This document shows positions 11,440 through 22,194 of a stretch of DNA of 64,000 bases, piece by piece. Each line of letters starts with the position of its first letter. Positions within the stretch are counted from its first letter, which is position 1. Source of the stretch: Tipula vernalis (lineage: Eukaryota; Arthropoda; Insecta; Diptera; Tipulidae). The stretch spans positions 43,462,389-43,526,388 of the forward strand of contig OY282558.1 of assembly GCA_958295665.1 (NCBI GenBank), given 5' to 3'. Below the pieces are notes generated by a model. The model did not search any database. It was not told the origin of the DNA and saw only the letters and a list, made by a program, of their open reading frames with translations. A program made the position numbers and the translations under genes.

Positions 11440-12745
11440 AGGTTGTTATAGGGTATCGTTACCGTTTAACAAAAATATTAATTATTTGGGAATGTCAGAA
11501 AGAAACGCTTTAAAGCAATTTAAGGTTTTAGAGGATCGATTGGCGAAAACTCCTGACATTAGAAAAGAATATGTACAATTTATGACTGAATATATTAGGC
11601 TTGGTCACATGTGTATTGAATAAAAATTTTTTTTTGCCGCACCATCGTGTGGTAAAAGAAAATAGTTCAAAAACTAGGCTTCGGGTCGTTTTCGATGCAT
11701 CTAATCGGTCATCATCAAGTATTTCATTAAATGATTGTCTAATGACAGGACCTACCGTCCAACAAGATTTATTCTCAATTGTAATTCGGCTTGGTATATA
11801 TCCCATTGTATTTGTAGGTGACATAGCAAAAATGTATCGCCAGATCTTTGTGTCTGAATCAGATCGTGAATTTCAACGTATTTGGAGGCGAGAAAATACA
11901 GAGTCTAAGATAAAAGGTTATCGATTGAAAACCGTCACATATGGAATTAGAACAGCTCCGTTTTTGGCAACTCGGTGTTTGATTAAGCTTGCGGAAGATG
12001 TTGGTCAACTGTATCCAGAAGCAGCCCTAGTCTTGCTACGAGATTTTTACGTTGCTTACATACTCACAGGCGCTAATTCATTGGATGATGCACGTAAATT
12101 GAAAAATGATTTAGTTGAATTGTTAAAAAAGGGGGTTTTGAATTGCGAAAATTTGAGTCGAATGACATTGTCAATAAAACTTTAAAATCCGTGTTGGGAA
12201 TTTACTGGGACAACATTCAAGATAATTTCAAGGTTATGTTCGATCAATTTGAGTGTAGTACAGAAAAACCGTGCCCAAAACGAGTGGTATTTTCAGAAAT
12301 TGGAAAACTGTTCGATCCGTTGGGGCTGTGTTCGCCAGTAATATTTTATGCAAAGTTATTCATGCAATCATTGTGGAGTTTGAAAGATTTAGATTGGGAT
12401 TCTGAAATACCTTCACATATGCAAGTGGCTTGGTCCGAATTTGAAAAACAATTGATCGATTTGAAGCATGTATCTATTACGCGGTGTATGGCACCTCGTG
12501 ATTATAGTGAAATTGAATTGCACGCATTTGGTGATGCGTCTGAAAGCGGCTATGGCTGTGCAATTCATATTCGGGTTGTGAATTTAAGTCAAGAGGTAAA
12601 TGTAAGACTGCTTTGTTCCAAATCTAAAGTGGCTTCCCTAGAAGGACATACAATTCCACATTTGGTACTGTGCGCTGCAGGGCTTGTTGCTCAGATTGTG
12701 GAACGTGTAAGATCCATAATGGACATAAAATTTACATCTGTTTAG
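11440..12745 (+). pseudogene. Reverse transcriptase of BEL element 1, YVDD changed to YVAY
   Basis: Pao-type RT blocks in order: FLPHHRVVKENSSKTRLRVV (11632-11690), SLNDCLMTGPTVQ, GDIAKMYRQI with the first catalytic Asp (about 11817-11846), LKTVTYGIRTAPFLATRC, then FYVAYILTG at about 12043-12070. The catalytic box of this family is YVDD, so both aspartates are replaced. A frameshift near 12140-12180 moves the chain to the frame that carries the connection region up to HAFGDASESGYG (RNase H start, 12520-12560) and ends with a TAG at 12743. Confidence 0.85.
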
Positions 12746-13296
12746 TTGTGGTCAGATTCCCAAATTACGCTGATACGCATTAAACATTCTCCATAAAAGT
12801 TCGTAATATTTGTCGCGAATCGTATAGCATTGATCCAAGAACTAATGTCATCGGATGAGTGGCATTACGTCCCAAGTAAGAGCAACCCTGCCTACATAGT
12901 GTCAAGAGGTCTTTTGCCATCCGAGCTTCCAAGATGCGATATTTGGTGGAACGGTCCACAGTTTTTATATTCAATTAATAAAGAATGTTGGCCTTAAACT
13001 ACTTGAGTTGAAAAAGAACGAAACGATGTTGGTTCGTGAAACATGTAACGATTGGAATGTCTTTGATCGGTATTCATCACTGAATAAATTAATTCATACT
13101 ATAGCTTTATGTATTCGTTTTAGTCGTATGCAAAATCAAATCCAAAAACTTACGGAATTATCCAGGACTAAGTGTTTCGGAAATTGATTATGCAACTGAA
13201 TGTTTAATCAAACATATTCAAAATAGAGAATATGCTGAAGATATTAAAACCTGAAAAAGGGATCAGACAGTTTCATCAAAAAGTAAGTTAAAACAT
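12746..13296 (+). pseudogene. RNase H end and integrase start of BEL element 1
   Basis: After the TAG the RNase H motif WSDSQITLI is still readable (12750-12775), then a stop, then SSDEWHYVPSKSNPA (the conserved H-P-AD-like end of RNase H) near 12848-12890 and LLPSELPRCDIWW. From 13000 to 13260 only scattered, shifted pieces of the integrase N-terminal linker remain. Confidence 0.65.
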
Positions 13297-14267
13297 TTGA
13301 GTCCGTTCTTGGATAAAAAGGAATACCTACGAGTTGGCGGGCATTATGCAAATATTTCTTATGATGCTCGATATCAGTTGCTAATTCCGGGAACTCACCA
13401 ATTTGCACGACTATTAATTGAAAGGGAGCATATTCGTTTGTTGCATGCTGGTCCACAAGCACTATTATATAGTATGAGACTTCGGTATTGGATAGTGAAT
13501 GGCCGTAGTTTGTGTCGCTCTGTTGTAAATAACTGTATAATCTGTTTTCGTGCGCGTCCAAAACTGGTAAATCAGATAATGGGTGACTTACCTAACCATC
13601 GTGTCAACCCTTGTAGACCTTTTGCAGTTGTTGGTATCGATTTTTGCGGTCCTTTCCAAAGTATACATAAAATCCGTAGCAAGGTCGCAACAAAGGTTTA
13701 TCTGGCGATTTTCATCTGCTTTACAACCAAGGCAGTTCACATTGAGATAGTGAATGATCTCACAACTCAGGCATTTATTGCGACTCTTCGGAGATTCGTT
13801 GGGAGAAGAGGTTTATGTCAAAACATATATTCGGACAATGCCACAAACTTTGTTGGCTCGCGTAATGAACTAGTTGAACTGCAACGATTATATCATTCGG
13901 AGAACCATCAAATTGAGGTGAATAATTATTGTATTGCACAAGGTATGAAATGGCATATGATACCGCCTCGATCACCACATTTTGGCGGATTATGGGAGGC
14001 CGCCGAGAAAAGTGCCAAGCATCATATCATTCATACAATTGGTACATTATCGTATACGTTCGAACAATTGCACACAATTTTAATTCACGACCGTTATCAC
14101 CGATGTCAGAAGACCCGAGTGATATGACTTGTCTGACTCCGGGGCATTTTTTGATCGGGCAACTGCTCACTGCTCTCCCTGATCCTACCTTACAGCATTT
14201 GATCTTTAACCGGTTGTCTTATTTTCAAAGAATTCAAGTTTCAGCAATTCTGGAAACGGTGGTCTAA
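13297..14267 (+). pseudogene. Integrase of BEL element 1
   Basis: It opens with LSPFLDKKEYLRVGG and the zinc-binding HIRLLHAGP and NCIICFRAR, then the core: GIDFCGPF (Asp, about 13638), SDNATNFVG (Asp, about 13831) and HFGGLWEAAEKSAK (Glu, about 13978-14016). All three catalytic residues are kept. A frameshift at about 14060-14090 moves the chain to the frame reading NFNSRPLSPMSEDPSDMTCLTP-like sequence, ending at 14267. Confidence 0.85.
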
Positions 14268-14269
14268 GG

Positions 14270-14582
14270 AGTACCTCTCCGAATTAAAGGGTCGAAAAAA
14301 TGGCAGAATGATGCTCATAATGTAAATGTCGGTTCTCTGGTTCTGCTTCATGAAGACGACCTACCTCCACTGAAATGGGTGTTAGGCAGAATTATACACG
14401 TGTGGCATGGACATGATCAAAAGGTTAGGGTGGTGTTGGTGAAAGCTGCGCATGGTGAGTTTAAACGAGCTGTACAGAAAATTAATATTTTGCCAATATG
14501 CAATAAAGAATCAGAGAAAATTGATTTAAATGAAATATGTCAAAACAAATCGACAGAATCGAATCGACAGGAGTCATATTAA
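14270..14582 (+). pseudogene. C-terminal DUF5641-like part of BEL element 1 pol
   Basis: Reads GSLVLLHEDDLPPLKWVLG-like in the flow 14330-14380 and then GRIIHVWHGHDQKVRVVLVK, the usual tail after BEL integrase, ending in TAA at 14580. One frame change separates it from the integrase core. Confidence 0.75.
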
Positions 14583-14838
14583 TCGCAGTAAAATTTACGT
14601 TATATATGACTTATCTAAAATTAAATTAGCCGTACGACTATTATCACTCAAACATTGCAAACAAATATTATAATGAATTAAAATGTAAAAGTGTTTCCAT
14701 ATAAATCATTGTTGAATAATCACTTTCCATAGAAACCAAAATAAAATGTAGATTATTGTTTTAAAAGGTACACAATTGAATAGTGCACTCATAAATTTAA
14801 TTATATAATGTTTTTAGTTTTTTGAAATAGTTATTTCA

Positions 14839-14850
14839 AGGGGTCCAGTA
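14839..14850 (+). other. Polypurine-tract region of BEL element 1
   Basis: AGGGGTCCAGTA directly precedes the 3' LTR. The 250 bp between the pol stop (14582) and this tract are AT-rich and empty. Confidence 0.45.
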
Positions 14851-15199
14851 TGTTGACGCTAGAAATCAGAGTTTGATTTGTCAGTAAAGGCATCTCTTTT
14901 TATTATTCGGGTTAAAAGGAAGGAAAAAGTTTATTGTATTACTGTAACAAGTATTGTCGAAATAAATAAAATAAATAACCCAGTTGTGGTCTCGACTAAA
15001 TTTATTAAAATTGATTATAAAACTTTACCGAGTATACGCAAGGATTTTCCACTGAAATATATCGTACAAAATACAAAATCATATACGTCGCCGGAAAGCA
15101 TTGTCTAGAAATTATTTATATTTTGGAATTTTTTGTGTTGCCATTATCGCTTGTTTTGTGGTCGAATAAATTTCGTCGTCGTCGAGAGTTGCAGCAGCA
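14851..15199 (+). repeat. 3' LTR of BEL element 1 (349 bp)
   Basis: Begins TGTTGACGCTAGAA and ends GCAGCAGCA. Relative to the 5' LTR it lacks about 122 bp after position 14 and a few bases further on. Confidence 0.92.
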
Positions 15200-15204
15200 G
15201 TAGC

Positions 15205-15720
15205 CAATACCAATTTAGTTCCAATATCAATTTAGCTCCACCAGAACCACCTTGATATGAATAGAGCCGGCATGTAAAAAATGAACTTAAAATAAAGGAC
15301 ATAGAAACACTAAAAAATAATTTATTTTCATAGAGTTTGTATGAAAAAATGCGATTTCGATTGACGAAAAAATATGAATTAAAATTTAAACCTAGATAAA
15401 TAATTTTTTCTGAAATCACTAATAAACAATTCAATGACTAACTCATTTAAAGCACAGATTCTCAAGCTTCACCATTTTCCAGATATAATCAAAAGAAAAT
15501 AAGGGAATTAAATTAAAAAACGTTCTACAATAACAACAATATGTATTAAAAAGAGAATATTCTATTTAATGACGTCATCACTTATTCACAACTAAAATCA
15601 ATAGTAAAAAAAGGACAATACATTGAACAGCCAAAATTAAAATAAATCAAAGAGAGTCAAAGAGAAAAAATTATAATAATATGCATTGAGCGAGAAGAAA
15701 TCAAAAAATTCAAATCAACC
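15205..15720. other. AT-rich spacer
   Basis: Nothing supportable apart from the short minus-strand continuation of the relic cut by BEL element 1. Confidence 0.5.
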
Positions 15721-16633
15721 CAGGGGTGGGATTTTGTAACATCACTTTCGATACTATCGAAAATGATAATTGAATCGAAAAAGGTAATAGTCGGTATTTT
15801 GTACCATTTTCGACAGCAAAGTTATATTTTCTTTGTACAACCCTTTTTCGAAAATGAAATGACATTTCAAAACATTTTTTTTTGAACTTCAAATTTCAAT
15901 TCAATTTCAAAATTAAATTTTATTTGAGTTTACGATTCATTAGTTACAAATTGTAAATAAAATGACTAATATTGGTGCCATCGCTGTTATTTTAAGTTTA
16001 AATGATGATTCAAATGCTCAAAGTGGCTCACAAATCGATTTCTACATAGAGCACCGTTTTTTGCGTGATCGCTATAATGTGTTGGATTTGTCAAATCAAA
16101 AGTTAGTTCAATATAATATTACAAATTATAATCTCTAAATGTATAAATCTCGTGTTTACTTTCTTTTATTTAAGATTTGTGCTGTTCATGTTGAGATTAG
16201 TGCTGTTCATGTTGAAATTGCCGGTCACCAAGTCTTTATTCTCTTCTAAATACTGGAGCATTATGTTAAATTGCCCCGTTGTTGTTACTTTTTTTTGGCT
16301 TGAGAAAAATTAAAATAAATTTTTTAGGTTATGTTACCATTAAATTAAAAATAAAAATAAAATTAATCAAATAAATTCTTTTTTTTTTAAACTGAATGCA
16401 TGTTTTTATTAATCAATATTAATATTACATTAATATAATTTACTTACCCACTCATTTTTATTTTTAAATTAAAATTATCACAAAGCTTATAATCGTATAT
16501 CACTTGGATTTAAGTTGAGTGATGAAGTATCGCAATTATCGCTCGTCGAAAAGGTTACAAAATACCGATTTTTCGAAACTTACGATATTTTTTCGAACTT
16601 CGAAAATTGTGATGTTACAAAATCCCACCCCAG
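15721..16633 (+). mobile_element. Deleted DNA transposon, PIF/Harbinger-like
   Basis: Terminal inverted repeats: GGGGTGGGATTTTGTAACAT at 15723-15742, and its complement ending at 16631; the identity extends to 23 bp. Inner sequences rich in TTTCGA/TCGAAA also mirror each other. Inside is the start of a transposase-like ORF (15962). At 0.9 kb it has no room for a full transposase, so it is non-autonomous. Superfamily is inferred from the ORF only. I see no convincing target duplication. Confidence 0.7.
15962..16138 (+). pseudogene. N-terminal fragment of a Harbinger-like transposase
   Basis: A 58-codon frame from ATG 15962 to TAA 16136-16138 contains YIEHRFLRDRYNVLDLSNQK. This resembles the RxxRDRxNPxD...F motif at the start of PIF/Harbinger (HARBI1-like) nucleases. 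No DDE core follows. A GTTAGT at about 16100 and TTTATTTAAG at about 16170 could be splice sites of the original gene. Alternative: chance similarity. Confidence 0.4.
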
Positions 16634-17215
16634 ATTGTTATGCATCACAAATAAACGACATAACCAACAAACATTAACTGTAATATAAATGCCTTATTTA
16701 TTTCTCAAGCATTAGAAGTATTATTTAAATTAAATCACCGCTGTAAATAAATACAACATGATTAATATTTGGCATCGATTTTTATTCCCAAAAATTAATG
16801 ACCCATTCAAAATTGGGTTTTGTTTATAATATTTGAATTGTCATAACATTTGAGAGCGGTGTATAAAATAAAATAGCTCTTACTTATTATTCCCATTCCT
16901 AGATGTCACTTAACACACAAATAAAAACAACAGGGATTCGGGCTGAGTAAACGATTTGAAAGAAAATGTTTACGTAAAATTACCATAATTTCTTTCATAG
17001 CAATGGTTTAATTTTAGTAAATTTTTAAAAAAATTATATTAAATTAATTATTATTACAATTTAATTATTACTATAGAGGAAAGCCACCAAAAATATGTTT
17101 AACCGAATCAAAAATCAGACCAATTTTAGAATCCGGCCGGTTCGATCACCTATTTGATTTTTTTTATGTTTTTAATTATAGGCGACATCTATGGTTTAAA
17201 CAAAATGTCGTTAAT

Positions 17216-17277
17216 AAAGCATTGCCACATGATATGAATCTGTATTCGGGCAGATTTTTGTCATGTGGCAATGCTTT
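17216..17277 (+). ncRNA. Pre-miRNA-like hairpin
   Basis: A 17-bp perfect stem (AAAGCATTGCCACATGA with TCATGTGGCAATGCTTT) continues through a 4-nt segment with one U-U mismatch, two G-U pairs and one A-U pair into six more pairs (AATCTG with CAGATT), closed by an 8-nt loop (TATTCGGG). That is 62 nt with about 26 pairs, the size and shape of an animal miRNA precursor. I do not recognise either arm as a known miRNA. A short palindromic repeat is the alternative. Confidence 0.45.
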
Positions 17278-17570
17278 TAAAAGGAGACTAAAAAGAGATG
17301 GTTATAATTGTTTATAAATTTTATGTTATGACGTATTTTACAACAACAACATTCCATAAAAGTTTAGCAATAGTTTTATATTCCAAGTGGATTTTCACTA
17401 AGGAATAAACATTTTCATGATTCGATTTTTCAATCAAATAAAATTACATGTTTTATGAACATTTTCGTATAAAAATAATGTAAAAGCTCATAATTCTTAT
17501 AGACTAAAAATGTAAATGAAAACAATCGTTTTCGCATATAGTTTCATAGTAAAGAAAAAATTTTATGTAC

Positions 17571-17576
17571 TTTATT
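17571..17576 (-). promoter_or_regulatory. Poly(A) signal after candidate terminal exon
   Basis: AATAAA on the minus strand, about 42 bp beyond the stop codon of the candidate exon at 17618-17672. Confidence 0.4.
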
Positions 17577-17617
17577 TTAAGCTTAGTAAAAAATACAGTC
17601 AATGTGGAGGCTCTTAT

Positions 17618-17672
17618 TTATAGAGTAGGCTCTGGTTCCACATACTTCTCTTGGACTTGGATCTGTCGAAGT
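17618..17672 (-). CDS. Candidate terminal coding exon of an unknown host gene
   Basis: On the minus strand a good 3' splice site (CTTGCTTTCAG) is followed by 55 bp of locally GC-richer sequence ending in TAA, then AATAAA 42 bp further on. The preferred frame (one base completing a split codon) ends QVQEKYVEPEPTL before the stop. The other two frames are also open over this short stretch, so the frame is not certain. If real, the rest of the gene lies at higher coordinates, possibly separated by a long transposon-filled intron; the minus-strand segment at 63681-63866 has a compatible donor phase. Confidence 0.3.
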
Positions 17673-17699
17673 CTGAAAGCAAGTTATAATTTATTATGC

Positions 17700-20100
17700 G
17701 ATTTGTACAGATAAAATATCGAGTAAATAAAAATAAAAATAAATATGAATCTTTTATCGCAGGGGCCGTTTTCGTAAAGAAAAACCAAATGGCACAAGTC
17801 CTGAATAAAGTAAAAATATTACTCTAATTGTTTAACTGATAACTCATATATTTATTGTTTATATTTCTTGTGTGAAAAAATAAATTGATTTCATACTTTT
17901 TAAATTCAAATTAGTCTATTAGCCATTAATTAAAACGAAATAATAGGGAAACTTACAATCAAATAAAACAAAGCACTTTTAAAAATTACTTTAATTGTAA
18001 ACGTACTTAAAATATTAAATTACTTTTTCTAAAACTACCACTGAATTTATTATCTAGCTAAAGAAGCGTAGCTTCCGGCTATATATCTATAAAGAGATGA
18101 TTTAATGTTCCCTTCCCCCTGCCTACTTATTTTTATTGCTAAACAAACCAAATTGAAATCAATTATAGTATCCTCAAGATATTTAACTTTTATTCTCCCC
18201 CCACGCACCCCCTCCCCTTTTAATTTCGAAACATAATTTCTCTAATCAAAAGCTCTATTAATTACAATAAAATAAAAAAATTAATGAAAAACAACAAAGA
18301 CAATAACAAGCTAAGATGAAAAATAAACTAAAAAATGTAACGATACAACAACAACAACAAGAATCAAAGGCCCAAATATGTATATATAAGGGAAAATTAA
18401 ACAACAAGTAAACTTTTCATTATAAAAATAAATAAAAATTAACAATAATTTTTTGTTGTTACATTGCTTAAGTTTTTTGATGTTTTTCCACAATCAAAAT
18501 AGCAACGAAACACAATGGCAAATAAACACAAATGAAAAACTTTCCATTAAATTAAATAAGTTAACTAAAAAACAAAAAAAAAGAAGCTTTCATACTACTA
18601 CCACTCTACCTACATATATACTATATACACTACTTAAATTAATTTGTATTTTGTGTTATTTGACTGTGTCATAGATAAAAATGGATCATAAAAATAAAGG
18701 GGTGTGGAGCAAAAACCCGAAAATCAGAACTATTTGCCCAAAAAAATAAAAATTATCGAAATTGTTTATTTATAAAATAAATTAAATTGATTTCAATTTA
18801 CCTTATTTGAAATGGGAAATACCGAGAAAAAAAAACGGAATCACCATTTTCCTTCTGTATATTTTGTATATTCACATCCAGTTTAATTTTCTTATACAAC
18901 AAACATCACGATTATTTTTTTGATAAAAATAAACTTTAAATAACGAACAACAAGATTTAAAAAAAAAAAAAAAATCCGTTTCCACCTCAATTTCCTTTCC
19001 CATAATATATATTTTCCTGTAAAGAAAATCGTCTGCTACAAACATTAATTTCAATAATTTTTCATGTCACACAGGGAAAATGATGAGAGAGAGAGAGCAA
19101 CAAAAATACGACGAACGACTGTAGATGTAGAGGTTTATGGGGATAAATTGTCATTCGTTCTGAATTATCCAAAAGATTTGTTTGTTGACAAAATAAATTT
19201 GAAAAAATAAAAAAAATCTTTTGATTATACCCATTACTGTACAAACCACATTGTTCAACCCTTTTCAAGACATCAAGAAATAACGATGTGGGAGACGAAA
19301 ATCGGTTTTTATTTTTCTATTTAATTGTGTTGCAGAATTTAATAGCAGTAGTTTAATTTAAATGAAATGGCAGACGATTGGGGCAGGATAACAAAATGGC
19401 AGAATTGTGGAATTTATACTTAATTTAATTGAAGGTGCAGTATTAGATAGACAAGTTTCTGTTTTATCATAAAAATGTTGAATTTGTAGGTATGCGGGTA
19501 CACTTCGTTTCGGTTTTGCTATATACATATGTATCTACAGACCTTTCAAATATAATTCCTGAATATTAGTACATAAAAGCAACCTCTTGTACTTCGACCC
19601 AAAAAAATCTTGTGTGTTCCCTTAACTTGAACGCATAGAATAACCGTTTCATGCAGTTCATTTGAATACGAACGACCGTTTTTTTGGAATATTTCGAAAT
19701 CGATCTAACTTTTTCAATAATTTTTGTTTACAGATTTATAAGTTTCTGACTAAGCAGTAAATATTAAATTTTAATACTATATTAACCTTCGTAAACTTTT
19801 CGAGACAGCTAACCCCAAACGTTCTCAATGACATAGAGAACAAGAGAACACGATGGCCACAGCAAAAGCTCGACGTTTTGCTGCGATATGATTTGATTAT
19901 ATTAGCTGTATGGATGCATTGCAAATTTATTCATAATGGGGCATGCAAAACGAAATTATTTCTATTTTCATCTACCAGATGGTAATATCATAGGTAAAGG
20001 ATAAAATGAAAAGTGAATACGAGCACTAGGAAGGGCGAAATAAAAAAGACGAATTACACCATTGTCAAAATTTTCGGTGATTACTTTATGGTTAATATTT
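17700..20100. other. AT-rich gene-poor stretch
   Basis: No supportable gene. It contains poly-A and poly-T runs, short CAA-rich runs (18346-18362) and a GA run at 19084-19097. Confidence 0.55.
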
Positions 20101-20109
20101 ATACCAACC

Positions 20110-20499
20110 GAAATGGACATGCTGTATGTCAAACTGTAATAATAAATTTACAAGAAATGATTCTTTAAATTTTCATCGGTTTCCTAGCCAACCATCATTA
20201 AAACGAAAATGGTTTATAAAATTAAGACTAGCAAATGGTTCCACGTCTGTAGATTTGTATGTGAAAAATAAAAATTTTTGCAGCTGTAATTTATGTTTTT
20301 ATTTGGAGATAATAATAAAATTCTTAAAGCTGGATTAATACCATCGAAAAATATTCCTTTGAGGAAATTTGAAAGTGCAGTTAGGCACCATATAAACCAG
20401 CGAGAAGACCGCTATAAGAAGATAAAAGCAGGTTCATCGAGAGATCCACCACAAATGTCAATGCCACCGCCATCATCAAAGGTAGCACACACCGTTTAA
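20110..20499 (+). pseudogene. Broken THAP zinc-finger domain
   Basis: Reading from about 20114 the frame gives CCMSNC, then FHRFPSQP and KRKWFIKLR, the C-C-x-x-x-C, FHRFP and W landmarks of the THAP DNA-binding domain. The closing C-x-x-H part reads FCSCNL, so the His is not found and the frame is lost nearby. A second frame from about 20293 supplies what normally follows (KILKAGLIPSKNIP) and a charged tail ending at 20499. The Cys pair precedes the first in-frame ATG, so the true start lies upstream. THAP domains occur in P-element-type transposases and in host factors; nothing else of a transposase is seen. Confidence 0.65.
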
Positions 20500-20794
20500 T
20501 TACATTAAAGTAAATTGTATTGGTAACATTTGTTTATGGAATATTTTGGGAAACTTTATGTATAGAGCTGGAAAATGAAATTACCAAACCAAAGACTACC
20601 AAAGTGGTATTGAGTTGGAAGCGTTGCTTGTGCCGTACAATCCTACTATGTAAGAATCAATGACTATTGAGACATCACAAGCTAGTGAAACATAGACTAC
20701 AGCTGTACTTTTACAGATATTTCTGCAATGATACATGTTTTACGAGTACACTTCAAATTGAATTACACTTCTATTTGCTCCTTTTAGCAAATTA

Positions 20795-21520
20795 TATGTA
20801 TGGCCAATTTGGATGGAACTTGGCTATTTCTTAGCCGGTTTTAGTGAAATTTGACATCCATGATTGAAATGGCATTCTTAAATGATTTTTAGATGAAGTT
20901 ATGGAATATAGCAACAACATTATTTAAAACTCATTTTAGAATCCCATTTTCATCGCACATGTCAAATTTCATCATAATCGGTTAAAAAATAGCCAAGTTC
21001 CGTCTAACTTGGCCATATTCCAGAATTTCATCCAAGAATCACTTTGGAATTCCATTTCCATGGCTGATGTCAAATTTCACACGAATCCGTTAAGAAATAG
21101 CCAAGCTCCGTCCTAATTTGCAATATTTTCTTTTAGGCTATTTCCAACGCACATATCAAATTTCATCAAATCTACTTGGAAAGAATCCCATTTCCATTCA
21201 AAACGCTGGATTTCATCAAAATCAGATAAAGCATGTTCTTGGCCATATTCCAGAACTTCATCCAAAAACCATTTTAGAATCCCCTTTCCATCACCCACAT
21301 CAAATTTCATCATAACCGCTTAAGAAATAGCCAAGTTCGGTCCTTATTGGCCATATTCCAGAGCTTTTTCCAAAAATCATTTTAGAATTCCATTTACAAC
21401 GCACATTTCAAATTTCATCATAATCAATTAGGGAATAGCCAAGTTCCATCCTACTTGGAGAGAATCCTATTTTCATTGGAAATGTTGTATTTCATCAAAA
21501 TCGGATAAGATACAGAATCC
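20795..21520. repeat. Array of about 110-bp repeats with an inverted first copy
   Basis: Units contain TAGCCAAGTTCCGTC, GGCCATATTCCAGA, TTCATCCAAAAATCATTTT, CCATTTCCATCGCACAT and AAATTTCATCATAATCGGTT. Plus-orientation starts lie near 20992, 21101, 21225, 21331 and 21440. The copy at about 20805-20905 is the reverse complement, so 20805-20905 and 20920-21010 form an inverted pair. It looks like a decayed repeat element rather than a gene. Confidence 0.75.
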
Positions 21521-21554
21521 CAATAAATTTTTTATAAAAAAAAAATCACAAATC

Positions 21555-21632
21555 CTCAGTTTAACGGACACCTCACTATAACGGACAACTTTTTTGGTCC
21601 CATCGATTTCCGTTGTAGTGAGGTTTCCCTGT
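21555..21632 (-). mobile_element. End of a pogo/Tigger-like DNA transposon
   Basis: Read on the minus strand the sequence starts at TA then CAGGGAAACCTCACTACAAC, the classical Tigger-type terminus, with further CCTCA...TAACGGACA boxes at 21555-21585. Only this end is present; no transposase is seen next to it. Confidence 0.6.
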
Positions 21633-21639
21633 ATATGGT

Positions 21640-22190
21640 ATGCTCAACTGCACATTAAACCCTAATCCAACCCCAACTAAACAGCAACTCAACCCTAATT
21701 AAACTCGCAAACGGAACCCAACTTAACTCTCAACTCTCAACTCAACCGCAAACTCTACGCCAAACTCAATCCTCAAATCAGCATGTATAAAAAATTGGTC
21801 AACAACTGACTATATCCCCCCTAATTTAACTTTCAAATCAAATCAACCCCAAATTCAATACGCAATTCAATAATCAAACCAGCATATATAAAAAATTCGT
21901 AAATATTATGTATAACCAGGTGTTTTGGTCCAATTCGTATGGCATGTGACTCATTCTCTTGACGTGTGGTTTTCGAAAGTTTTTCAAACCCCCGCCTTGA
22001 CCATAGAAACAGATTGGCGAAAAAAAAATCCAAATCGGACAAGCCGTTCTCGAGGTATCATGGGTACAGACATTCAGACATCCAGCTCCAATATGTGTAG
22101 TGCTGTTATTTCTTATAAACGGGGGCAATGGATTGTTCTTAATAGACACTACCCTTCACCTCATTTTGAGACAGAAAGGAATACTCACAC
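21640..22190. other. C/A-rich low-complexity DNA and unclassified repeat
   Basis: 21645-21790 is a run of AACTCAACC-like words. 22030-22090 has a segment (CTCGAGGTATCATGGGTACA) that recurs in changed form at 30135-30175, suggesting a dispersed repeat of unknown type. Confidence 0.45.
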
Positions 22191-22194
22191 ACCA

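Larger units (their letters stand above)
8726..15204 (+). mobile_element. BEL/Pao retrotransposon 1 with 5-bp target duplication
   Basis: LTRs at 8731-9210 and 14851-15199 both begin TGTTGACGCTAGAA. The insertion is flanked by GTAGC at 8726-8730 and again at 15200-15204, a perfect 5-bp duplication, which fixes both ends. Inside are gag (DUF1759 type), zinc knuckles, remains of a DUF1758-type protease, a Pao-type RT, RNase H, integrase and a DUF5641-type C-terminal part, all on plus. Several stops and frameshifts and an altered RT active site make it inactive. Confidence 0.95.
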
